Made by a program: the position numbers and the translations under genes. The notes beneath the pieces were generated by a model. It did no database searches, was not told the origin of the DNA, and worked only from the letters and a program-made list of their open reading frames with translations. From contig NC_068352.1 of the NCBI RefSeq assembly GCF_014633365.1, positions 27,747,310-27,811,309 on the forward strand: a DNA stretch of 64,000 nucleotides, in the 5' to 3' direction. Of this stretch, positions 53,115 through 64,000 are shown in pieces; the first letter of the stretch is position 1; the number at the start of each line of letters is the position of its first letter. This stretch comes from Diospyros lotus. Its lineage: Eukaryota > Streptophyta > Magnoliopsida > Ericales > Ebenaceae.

Positions 53115-56100
53115 ATGGCCGGCATTGGTGAGGCGGCGGAGAGCAGGGAGTGGTTCTTGACTGCCTACGCGCCGGACGGCGTGCCAACCTCCGATCACCT
53201 GAAACTCAGAACGGTGAAGCTAGCACTGGATGCTGATTCCATCCCTTACCAGCACGTGGCGGTCGAGGCCCTCTGGGTGGCCGTGGATCCGTACATACGG
53301 TTCATGATGAATGGTCGGGAGGACGGCCTCTATTTTCCCCAATTTGACTTCAATCAGGTACCCTTCCCCTTCCCTATGGTTTCTTCCTACATAAAACATA
53401 TTAAATTTATATAAACTACCGAATCACATAAAACATATTAAATTGTTGTCATGAGACTTCAACTTAGACTCACGCCCAAATCGACTTACAATACTTTAGA
53501 CGTTGCAAAAGCAGGGGCGGATCCACCGTGGAGGCAGGGGGTCGGCTGTCCCCTATGCTCAAACATTTTTTTTTAAATTTATTATATTTATTTTGAATTT
53601 ATATCCCCAACTAATCTTTTGGTTCAAAAAATTTTGAAGGCTTAGTTATTATAGTAATTTTACTTATAATTGTAATTCATCCTAAATATCATCCCCCCTT
53701 CTTCTCACTTTCTCTAACCCTTCATTTTTTTTTTCGATTTATATTCTGGCTTCTTTTTATCTCTCAAATTTCTTTGACATTTTTTTTATCTCTCAAATTT
53801 TGTTAACAGGTTAGGAAGTATTGAAGATGAGTTTTCAATTTTCTTAAGTACATTACTTGGACTGTTTGATTTTTAAGCGAATTAAGAAATCCTCAAACCG
53901 CAGATCATACGATTTGAAGATTTTTCAAACTGTGTTGAACCGTTTCCCTAAACAAATTTCACGATGCGGTCGATTTTCACGGTTTATTAGTTTTTTTGAA
54001 CACCCATGCAAAATCTCCTTATTAGTTCATTTATTTTTTTGACATTTTGATGTCTTTAAAGTAGATTAAAAGTGATTTAGCTTATTTTCCTAATTTTGAT
54101 TTGTTAATGAATTATGTGGATTGTGAATTAAAAGTGTTTTTGATTTCTTCTTATTTAGGTCTCATCGCTTATAGTTTGTCTCTTTAAATTTTGTATTTGG
54201 ACAGATAAAATTTAAATCAAAAAGTGTTTTTAAAAGATTATGATGCCTTAGTAATCTTGCACGAAAGTTAGTATTGACGAAGAAAAATAATGTGTACCCA
54301 TTAGTTTACAAACTTGTGACATTGGAATTAATTTTTCCTATTGCTAGTGCTACAGCAGAAAGAGCATTTTATGTTATGAAACTTGTCAAGATCCAGTTGT
54401 ACAATTGAATTAAAGATTAATAGTTGAATAGTAGTTTAATTGTATATATTAAAAATGATATATTTAATAAAATTACTAATGATATTATTATACAACGTTA
54501 TCAAAATATGAAAACAGGTCAAGAATAATTGTAGTAATTTATTAATATATATTTTTAATATTATATGATTTTAATTTTCTTACTATTTAATTTTTATCCA
54601 CTCAAATAAAAATTTATCGCTCCTACCTGTGCGAAAGGAAAGCCAAGAATCCATTTGATTGCACTTCTGGTTTTATTTACTATTTTCTTGAAATTGTTAT
54701 GAGGCAGGTCATAAAGGGATTTGGAGTAGCAAGGGTAATTCGGTCCACGGATGATAGATTCTCCGAGGGTGATATCGTAATTGAACCCTCTCTACCCATA
54801 GCTGAATATAGTGTTATACCGACGACATCCCTTCGAAATGTTGATCCAAAGGCCGAGATTGCATTGCCGGATTACCTAGGCCCTCTTGGTACTTTTTTTT
54901 ACTGTCAAATTACCATATCGTACCTTGTCTTTTGGGCTAATCTCTATATTGATTTACAAGTTTATCCATGACGTGTAATATAGGATTGCCGGGATTTACT
55001 GCATGGGTTGGAATAGAGCTGATTGCAAACCCGAAGCCAGGCTCCACCGTGTTCATATCAGCGGCAGCTGGAGGTGTTGGAATGCTCGCCGGACAATTGG
55101 CAAAATTTAGAGGCTGTCGGGTCATTGGAAGCACTGGGTCGGACGAAAAGGTATATTAATTTATTAAATTCCATCAATTAGGACTCACGAACACAATTCA
55201 ATATACAAATTTAGATTCTGTTCTCTTCGTTATTTTTAATTTACTTTTAATTTTTTAAAATAATAAAAATACGTTTAATTTATCATTTTCAAAAATATAT
55301 TTTAAAAAATAAGAAAAAAAATTTGTAAAGGAAATCGGTTGTTTTCAACCAAAATAAACTCTCTATTCAAAACATGAAAAACACAATCTATTTTTTATAT
55401 TTTGTATCTAAAAAAGAAAACTGACAAGAAAGAAGGAATAAAATTATATATTTATTTAAAATTTAAAAAATATAATATATCTATATTATAATTAAAAATA
55501 TAAAATAACATATAATATATTATTAGGTATATTACACATATTATGTATAATAATATTTAATATAAATGATCACTTGATGTGAACGATTTATTAATCAAAT
55601 TTATTATTTTATTTTAATAATAAAATTTTATTAAAAAGAGTTAATTTTATTATTTAATAATAATATTTATTAAATAAAATATCATAAAATAATTTTTCTT
55701 AAAATTTTAAAGTAAGAGTGTTTTCTAATTTGCTATTTTAAAAAGTTATTTTTTAAAATAACAAGAAGAATATATTTTCAATTTTTTGAAAATAGACTAT
55801 CAAAATAATAAACTAAAAATAAATTTAAAACTTAAAATTGAAAATTAAAAACGGAAAATGAACGCAATCTTAGAGATTTAATTAATAATTAGTTGGATGG
55901 CATATTTAATAATATAAAATATATGCATGCTATATTTATATGTAAGTTTAATATTTTAAAAGAGATAATGGTTAAAGATTATGGCAAAAACAGAAATTAT
56001 AACGACCCGTTAAGGGGTCTAGGCGTTTTTGGATATTTTATTATGGGCTCCAAATTTTTTCTTTAATTGATTGAGGATTGAAAATACTTTTTTTTTATGG

Positions 56101-59100
56101 AATAAAGTGTAAGTGGAAATAAGAATTTGATAGCCCATCCAAATGGAATTAAAAAATGTGAGAAAAGTCCAAATGAATTGGACCATTGAGATGTGCTTAG
56201 AATTTTAATTATATTATGAATGGGTCTATATGTTTTATTACTTAATGTCAGTTTAATGGTATTTTAAATGTGGGTTTAAGTATTTTAATATTTAATGATA
56301 ACTTGCTTTGAAGGCATAAAAAGAATTCTTGGACTGTATAATTTTATTTTATAGTTCAAGTGATCATGAAAATAAGTGTAAGGGTATAATTTTTAAAAAA
56401 TTGGAAATAATGTAATGGGCCGCAATTAGTTAGTTAATGAGGTCACGGGTTTGTTTTGAGTGGGAAATCAAGCTTGGTGGGCTTGGTATATATATGGGGT
56501 ATATGTGATTTGGGTTTAGGCTGATGTTGATAAATAATTTGAAAATAATAAAATTTGTGGGGTAATAAGAAATTGAAATAAATAAATAAATAAAGTCAAC
56601 ATTTTGTCACAATGCCCCTAAATATTTTTGTCTCAAATATGAAAGGAATGGCAATTTGGTAGTTTCAAAAGTTGGCGTGCAAACTTGTTCCACATACAAA
56701 TCTCCTAATTCTAGTACGTATCATCTTCTTCTTTCCTAACTGTTCCATTGTTCTTTCTTCATTTATTCTCTGTCTTCCTCTTCTTCTACTTCACCTCTTT
56801 TTTCTCCATGTTCTTTTTCTGCTTTTATCTTCTTTTTCTTCTCCACCCATTTTCTCTATTGACGACTAGAGCTTCAATGGAGGAGTCTCATCAGGCAAGT
56901 TCTTCTCCTCACACCACTCTTTTATGTTCATTTCGTTCTTCCATTCGAGAGTTCTTTTGATCATAAGAGTATGTATTTAGATGATTAGTTGAACTAATCT
57001 TCTTCTTCATTCCCTGTAAATTTACTGTTCATACATATATATATACATATATACATCCAATTATATTCCCTTCTAACCTAGCTTTGAATCACCCCAAATT
57101 GTCATTATTTCCATTGGGATTGTCTTCCCCAATCTTCTTTCGGAATGGTGTAGCCCATAGGTATTACTTGTGTTATATATATATGTATAAATCGTCGTCT
57201 CCATAAAAAAGTTGATGAATCGTTTCTCAGTCATCCAAATAGAAAATGACTTGTCCGAATGAGTCTTGGGAAGCCATATGAGTAATATCTGGATGAGTGT
57301 GTGTCTCATCCAGATATATATCAACCCATCCGAATACTACCCTCCAAAGATAGCCTTATTCGGATAATTTACCATCGCAGCAACTTTAGGCCTATCTTCG
57401 ACCTTTATACACCCCGATTCTTTAAAAACTTAAAACACAAAAGTTGTAGATATTTCTCTTAGCTTTCCATAGCATCTTAAATCATCTTAATCGGAGTTCA
57501 TATGACAAAGATATACCCAGAATACCAAATGCTATCGAACTGTATATTCAAATTCGAATATAACGCAATAGTAGTAAACTTCAAGCCAAATTTAGATCTC
57601 CATTAAACGCGAATATTTGAAAACTCAAAACATAAAAGTTGTATATATTTTTATTTTCTTTCCATATCATATTGAATCATCTCAATCGGAGTTCAACGAA
57701 AAAGTTATTCTTAAAATACGAAATCTTGTTGAAGCTGAATTTCTAAAATATGGTGCATCTGGATGTCTTAGCCCATATCCGGATATCCATCCGGATACGC
57801 TATTGTAACATCCAGATATCACTCATATTCTTGATTTCTAACATCCGGATGTATCACTCCATATTCGGATATCACTCTCAATCACTCCCAAAGACATCCG
57901 AATACACCTCCAGCCATCCGGATACCACTCAATGTCCCTCCAATATATCTGAATAGGCCATAACCCATCTGAATACACTTTCCCATATTTGAATATATAT
58001 GCCAAAATCCGAATACCTTATTTAATTTTTCAAAATTCATATCAATATCAATTTAGTATAGTTATTAAATAAATCATCAGAGATTTTATGATGGGAAAAA
58101 TAACATATTAAATCTATATTACTCCTCAAATGGTGAATCAAGATTTAACTTTAAATAACATATCCCAAATATTATTTCTGTGTTATAATTTTCATCTTGA
58201 TCGTGGTAAATGTTATGAAATAAGATATGTTGAATTATCTAATGATGGTAAAATATTCGGTATGGGTAAATGGTGTTGAAAGTATGAATATTGAGAAACA
58301 AGAATTTAAATACATGTGGTTGGCAAATGCATATATGTACATGTTACATATATATATATATGTTTTGCGCAAATATTATTTTGCACGGAGGGAGAAAATG
58401 GTACCCTAGAGCACTTGGCGTCGGACGAGGTGGCTATAACCCGACAGGTTAACTCCATATTTAATTGTGAGGTTTTATGGAATTTATGCACTTTTGCATG
58501 CATCGATTTATGGCTTGGGAGACGAGAAAATTGATATTGATAATGAAATGATGCACTTTTACATGTATTGATTTATGGCTTGCGAGTTTATGAGAATTGA
58601 TAATGATATTGAAATTTTATGCGCATTTGCATAGTGATACATGGTGACATGATATATTAAGTTCAATTGATAAAATTCATGAATTATGAATCTTGTATAT
58701 AATTGTGGAGTCCTTGATTACTCTTCTTGGTATCATCATATTCTTGGATCCTATATAGTATTCATTGTTTCTCGAGCTTGCTGAGACTTGTGGCTCACTT
58801 GATCTTCTTTGCCATTCTAGGTAAAGGAAAGTCTGTTATTGGGGGCGAGTCCAGTAGGACTATAGCCCAGGAATAGTGGTGTACGGAGACGCGTCCTAAC
58901 TTTAAAGATCCTAGCTAGTGATTTGATGATGTTATAGTTGATGTGAATTTATTATGTTTATTGACATGTGAACCTCTTATTATTTTGTATAGCCATCGAG
59001 CCCATAGTTATGAGATATTGTAGATGTAACAGAACTTTAATTTAATTTCCGCTGGTAGAAATGAAATGAGTTGTCATTTTAGATCAATTTTATCCTATAT

Positions 59101-60880
59101 GATATCTATAATGACCTTTTTTTTTAATATCCTATGCTGTGTGAGAATATTCGAAAGTGAGCCTTACAGAAATGTTTATCTGAAAAAGAACGAAGAAAGC
59201 ATAGCACGTTACGTAATTATGAAACATGAAGATCCCTAGGCCATATGGTCTCGAGGAAAATTAATAGTGACACATCACTAACTTAACAAATTTGATATGA
59301 ACTGATCAATTTTTTAATGGCAATTGGCGTGACAATTAGTTGGTAGCTTCATCATTAAAACACGAGGACTTGTGTCTACCTCGTACGTCAATTGTCTTCC
59401 GAGGTGCATGACCACGTTTAAGAATTGAGTAAATTACATACTTTATAATTAATGTCATTAGCGTGTAACATGTGGCTCTTATCAAATGAGGCCCCATTGA
59501 GACCTACACACAATCGGCCCTCGGCTAGAGCACACCGCCCATCCCATCCTACAGTCAGTCCTCTGCAACTGATTGGTTCACCTCTTCAGCAGTAGTGGTT
59601 GGCGTATAGTCTAGGATCCATCTTTGGTTTTGGGTCATCGTCGAGCTTGGGGTACCCTTAATTAGTGCTATATGTATGCATTTTATATGTTTCTCTCTTC
59701 ATATATTATGCAATATTTTATTATTATTAATAATTTTCATGTATGTTTACTTTGATCTCTTTGCTTGGTAGGTGAAACTTTTGAAGGAGTTGGGGTATGA
59801 CGATGCATTCAACTACCACAAAGAGACTGATCTTGATGCTGCTTTATCCAAGTAATTTATTCCCTTCTGAAACAAAATTCAAAAGCAGTAATTAATTTCT
59901 CTTTTTCTTTTATACCGTTATTACAAGTAAGAAAGACTATTGCAATTTATGTTATCTTTAAGAATAAATATTTACAGAGGCTGCAGATATTTACTAAGTT
60001 ACAATGCATAGAGCCCTACCATTTTGTAAATTATATATATTAATAGATCCCATCCATAAAACAAATGTTCAAAACCTGTAAATTTAACAATAGAAGGTAA
60101 TCTGATATATACTACTTATAACAGTGATATATAGTTTGGATAAATTTCAGTATCTTGAGGGGCAGTCCCTTAATTTATTTATACCAAATCTAAGGGGTAA
60201 GGGAACAAAATATGTTTTTTCCTTAAGTAGCATACACTATCCGAACACCTTATTCCTATAATCTCCTTTTAAACTCTCTCTCTTTCTTGTATATATAGTC
60301 GTAGATCATTAATTATCTGGGTTTCCTAATTCATATATATATATATATATATAAATAAATAATACAGGTATTTCCCGAATGGCATTGATGTGTACTTGGA
60401 CAATGTGGGTGGGAAGATGCTAGAGGCAGTTCTCAACCATGTCAACACTGGAGCTTGCATTCCGCTTTGTGGCATGATATCTCAGTATAACAAGGTTAAT
60501 ATTCATCATCTTTCTCAAGTTGCTCATACAGATGTATCTTCAATCTCACCAAAATTTTAATATATATATATATATATATATATTTATGTATAAATGCATG
60601 TTCGATGTTTTAATTATACATGCAGACGTGGACTGAGAGAGAAGGGGTGAGGAACCTAATGAACATGGTGGGAAAAAGTGTTACAATGCAAGGCTTCCTC
60701 GTTGGATCGTATTTCGATCGTTTCGGAGAGTTCACTAAGGAGATGGAAAGGTACGTAATTGATGGGAAGATCAAGTCCCAAAGCACAATTTACCATGGGA
60801 TTGAGAGCTTCTTGGAGGCTTTTGCTTCCATCTTCTCAAGCTCTAATGTTGGAAAAGTTATCATTCAAGTTCGTCCTTAA
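53115..60880 (+). CDS. NADPH-dependent 2-alkenal / double-bond reductase, copy 2
   Basis: Six exons (53115-53357, 54708-54888, 54984-55150, 59772-59851, 60368-60494, 60626-60880), identical in size and phase to copy 1, encode an uninterrupted 350 aa protein. This copy keeps the consensus-like residues where copy 1 has changed: Tyr60 in VDPYIR, Ile104, Pro108, Pro135, Ser194 after GSTG, and Gly293 in VGSYFD. It is thus the better candidate for ancestral activity. The cofactor motif AAAGGVG (168-174) and DNVGG (235-239) are intact. Intron 3 (55151-59771) is enlarged to 4.6 kb by a 3.2-kb solo LTR. The exon-4 donor is AA/GTAATT instead of AG/GTAATT, slightly weaker. A MITE sits just upstream of the start. 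Confidence 0.95.
53512..54629 (+). mobile_element. hAT transposon relic in reductase intron 1 (copy 2)
   Basis: Same insertion as 32975-34050. The left end is CAGGGGCGGATCCA; the right end ATCGCTCCTACCTG is better preserved; the flanks are TGCAAAAG (53504-53511) and TGCGAAAG (54630-54637). The transposase C-terminal remnant is at about 54250-54400 ([16 protein letters not shown]). Confidence 0.82.
55998..59168 (+). mobile_element. Solo LTR in intron 3 of reductase copy 2
   Basis: Perfect GAAAT duplications (55993-55997 and 59169-59173) flank 3171 bp that end in GAGCCTTACA. The first dinucleotide is TA instead of TG (TATAACGACCC), a terminal mutation. The 3' part has a GCTGAGACTTGTGGCTCAC and CATTCTAGGTAAAG block also seen, in reverse, in the LTRs at 38219 and 46628, which supports + orientation. 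The empty site in copy 1 is near 35306-35310. Confidence 0.85.
57220..58020 (+). repeat. Dispersed CATCCGGATA-type repeat field
   Basis: More than fifteen copies of a 10-12 bp motif (CATCCGGATA, CATTCGGATA, CATCCGAATA, CATCTGAATA) cluster inside the solo LTR, densest at 57755-58015. Spacing is irregular. Confidence 0.75.
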
Positions 60881-61634
60881 CGTCGACTTAATTTACTTTT
60901 TATCCTTTTTCGGCTTTATATTAACTTAATGTATGTCATAATTTTATTTGTCGCAAAAAAACAAAATTGTACTGATGTTTGAATTTTTAGTTATATATTC
61001 CATGTGATGTATTTTGAGAACGAGAGCATTTATCTAAAGGTGTGTTTGATTGCAAGTATGGAACTTACATGAAAAAAAATAAGTTCTAGGTAATTGAATT
61101 ACTTAAAAATAATTTGCATGAAAGGGTGTTTGTATAGATTAATTTTTTACCTAAAATTTGTTGTACTTTTCTTCTTTTTGATATTTGATTGTCACTATTT
61201 TTCATAAAATTAGTCATCTTTTCTAATTTTGCTTGTTTGATAATTATTATATTTCATAAAATTTATTTATTTTTTCATGGAAAGTGGGTAATTTCAACTT
61301 AAAATTTGAAATAGACTCCATCCATCATATGTATAATTCATAAAAAAAAATTATTAAAGCTTAATTCACAAAAAAGTATATATGTATTGAAGAAGCCCTG
61401 CAAACCTCAATTGTGGGTCAACTACCAAGCTTGGGAAGTTAGAACTTGGCAAGCTTGAGACCCATGAAGCGGGGAATATTAAGAAAGAGAAGAAGAAGAT
61501 CCACTAATTTGTAAAAAATTAGAAGGGTAAATTAGGGATTGTACATGGGCACTTATTTCTCTCTGCAAAATGTACTTTCTCTTTCTTGAATTACTTCTGG
61601 AGACTCAGGGCCGAGGGGCCGGAGATGCGGCGAC
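60881..61634. other. Reductase copy 2 3' flank and intergenic DNA
   Basis: 60881-61059 matches the 3' flank of copy 1. After that I see AT-rich sequence without a recognisable gene. Confidence 0.5.
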
Positions 61635-62318
61635 TAGGGGTGTCAAAAAAATCAAAAAATCGGTGAACCGGATCAAATTGAATCGAATCGTGCCTTTTGG
61701 ATTAGTTCTATGGCTCAACGGTTAGGTTTTGCTTCTAAAAAATTAAGAACCGATATATTTGGTTTGGTTGCTGGTTTTTCTTTTCAAACAGTAATTCAAA
61801 CTGAACTGGAACCGATATTATACTTGTATATATATTATAATTTTTTGAGTATATATATACATACGCATAAATATATTATTACTTGCAATTTTAATCTGCT
61901 AGTTTTTGTTTATTTTTTTGTTGTTGTTGGTTATTGTTATTCATGAACTCTTTTATTTCTAGATTTTTATACGCTATTGCTATACTAAATGGTTGATGTA
62001 ATCTCATTTGATGAGGTAAACTATGAATTATTTTGTTCTACTTTTACTTCAAGATTTGAAGCATTAATGAACTTATGGGTTTATTTTAATTGACAATTTT
62101 TTTGTAATTTCATATTTTGCGAAAATGTTTAGAAGCTAAATGTTAATTGGATAGAACCTAAGTCGAACTGAAATCGGTTCGATACGATGGATTGGTCATG
62201 ATTTGGTTTTATATATGTAATGGTTCGGTTACGGTTCTTATTTTTTCGAAATCGTTAAAAATCGTTTGGTTACTGGATTCTTATAGAACTGGACCAATCC
62301 GAACCGTTGACACCCCTA
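61635..62318. mobile_element. hAT-like MITE with TAGGGGTGTCAA ends
   Basis: Terminal inverted repeats TAGGGGTGTCAA and TTGACACCCCTA enclose 684 bp. The flanks GCGGCGAC (61627-61634) and GCGGTGAC (62319-62326) match at 7 of 8 bases, as expected for a hAT-type 8-bp duplication. The interior has repeated GAACCGG/AATCG motifs near the ends and no coding capacity. Confidence 0.87.
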
Positions 62319-62326
62319 GCGGTGAC

Positions 62327-64000
62327 CAGGAAGGACTTCTAGAGGCACAACACGAGGAGGATGACAGTGTTGGAGACGACCATGGTAGTGGCCAAGACCA
62401 CACCCTGAGAAGTCAAGATTGAAGACATTATATGGTTCTTGGGAGAAAAGGGAGTTGCAGTTTGTCAAGATTGAAACGCCATGGCTCTACTTCTTGTTCG
62501 CTCGCTATCCCACTCTCGTTGTAGATCTACTTCTAGATCTTCAAGGAGCTTGTCTTCGGTGGAAATGGCAATGAACAAGGGGAAGATCAGATGCCGAATG
62601 GAAGAGAAACTCGAGGATGAAGGAGCAATCGTGAGTGATGAGGGAGAAAATGAATCACCTAGAAAATGTATTCTTTTCTCCCCCCTGCCTGCCTAAGAAT
62701 TTGTTTTCTAGCAAAAATGAGAAAAACTTTCACTAAGTTAGAATTTGTATTATCTAAAAAATATAGCTAATTAAACACCTCCAAAATTAGAATTTAGATG
62801 AAAAATATAGCCAATTAAACACGCTCTAATATATTTTTACCATAAATTTGGACTATATTTTAATGTTAAAGGTGTTACAACCAGAATTTTGAGACTATGA
62901 CTATAGTTTTAAAACCAAAAATAAAAAAATAATAATTGTTGTTGACATGTATGTTTTTTATTTTTATTTGTTTTTATAAATTTTTATTAATTGTTATAGT
63001 TAAACTATCAAAACCAACCAAAACCATCAAATGTTTTTTGGGTGATTTTAAACATATAATAATTTAAAGGATAGATAAACAACTAATAATAATTAAATTT
63101 TAAAAAATATATTCCAAACTATTTAAACTGACTACTAGACACGTACTTACCACGACCCAACAATGCAGTAGTAGGCCGTGCTGGGCCAAGAGGCTTGGGC
63201 TTGTGGCCTAGCAAGGCATCGGTTGATCTTGGGCATGGTATAATTACATAAACTAGTGCATCACTCGTGCGATGCATGGATATCGCAAGAAAAAAATAAT
63301 CGTTAAAGTGGAAGTTACATAATTCAGTAGTTATAACAAATGAATATCATAATAAAGAAGTAGAAAATAAATAAAATAATCATATTGCAATCATGAAAAA
63401 TAAACAAACATGCAACAAAATTAGTTATTCAATTATTCTGGAATATGTATGCCCCTTTTTGTTTGATATTTTTTTTTGGGGGACATTTTTTATACTTTTA
63501 TTATGGTCTTTTTACTGACATATATGTGTGTCTTTAACAAAAGATTGTACCCAACGTCTATAGTATTCGTGACTTGTTAGAGTGAGGTTAACGTCTACAA
63601 TTTCTAATACACTATTTTCAATTTGATGCACGAAACACTAAAAATGTGGCATGTCTTATTTTAAACTCTCAGTAACAAGGTAGTTGATTACTTAGTATAA
63701 ATGGTGATTTCTTGATCTGTTTTATTAATTATTTGATTGAAGATGTTTCTCGTTCGTTATGAATTCAATATTATGTATGTTATTAAACTATAGCTCAATT
63801 ATGATAAATTCTTGTGCAATACGCTGAAAATAATAATTTGTGCAATGAAAAAAAAATGTAGGTAAGAATGTACTTAGGAACGTTAAACACCCATTATAAA
63901 TTAGTGGACTAAAAAAAATATACAAATAAATAAAAGTGATCAGTAAAAAAAAAGAAAAAAACTAAATAATAAAAGAAAACAAAAAAAATGTAGATCAAAC
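62327..64000. other. Intergenic DNA, no gene recognised
   Basis: 62327-62700 has more balanced base composition and a 71-codon open frame (62481-62696), Ser/Arg- then Glu-rich, with no domain I recognise. 62700-64000 is AT-rich with transposon-like fragments (for example CCAATTAAACACGCTCTAA near 62812, and a GGGCC-rich patch at 63175-63235). Confidence 0.45.

Larger units (their letters stand above)
38020..61059 (+). repeat. Segmental duplication, unit 2
   Basis: Second copy of 8731-37429: RNase H and integrase remnants, LTR, promoter minisatellite, reductase and 3' flank. Unit-2-specific insertions are the minus-strand Ty3 element (38219-49173), the MITE at 52754-53012 and the solo LTR at 55998-59168. 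Confidence 0.88.

Noticed and set aside
62481..62696. 71-codon Ser/Arg- and Glu-rich frame
   Set aside because: Too short, no domain, no splice partners seen; left as unassigned intergenic sequence.

Overview
This window is nuclear DNA of a flowering plant, probably a eudicot. It is AT-rich, has spliced plant genes, and is packed with plant LTR retrotransposons primed by tRNA-iMet or tRNA-Asp, plus MITEs and hAT remnants. I could not name the species. There are three ordinary host genes, all on the + strand: a five-exon ATG8 autophagy gene (1358-3751) and two six-exon paralogues of an NADPH-dependent 2-alkenal / double-bond reductase (32520-37252 and 53115-60880).

Layout. 1-4950: ATG8 and its flanks. 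4951-30615: an old Ty3/gypsy element (element A) whose integrase region has taken three later insertions. These are an Athila-family solo LTR (9298-10963, - strand), a copia-like solo LTR (11047-12410) and a complete young Athila-type retrotransposon (12539-29118). The Athila element has its own nested solo LTR (16178-18930) that splits gag from pol. 30616-37429: reductase copy 1 with MITEs and an intronic hAT relic. 37430-38019: a duplication junction. 38020-61059: a second copy of the block (3' part of the Ty3 element plus reductase copy 2). It was enlarged by a minus-strand Ty3 element (38219-49173, whose left LTR holds another solo LTR) and by a 3.2-kb solo LTR in reductase intron 3 (55998-59168). 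61060-64000: intergenic DNA with one MITE. Most insertion ends are fixed by TG...CA termini and 5-bp target-site duplications. For several insertions the empty site survives in the other copy of the segmental duplication.

Most notable content. Where Athila elements usually carry an env-like ORF, the young Athila element carries two intact foreign ORFs between pol and the 3' LTR. The first is a 147-162 aa basic cysteine-rich protein (23945-24433). Its arrangement recalls the nucleic-acid-binding Cys-rich proteins of carlaviruses. The second is an intronless LONELY GUY (LOG) cytokinin-activating enzyme (24601-25260) with its signature motifs intact. Upstream lie a palindrome abutting a TATA box and a plausible 5'UTR intron. 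Downstream lie two decayed partial copies of the Cys-rich gene separated by an A-rich tract. The LTRs differ at only about seven bases plus one 12-bp indel, so the element inserted recently. A retrotransposon carrying a cytokinin-activation gene and a candidate regulatory or suppressor protein is the system to examine here.
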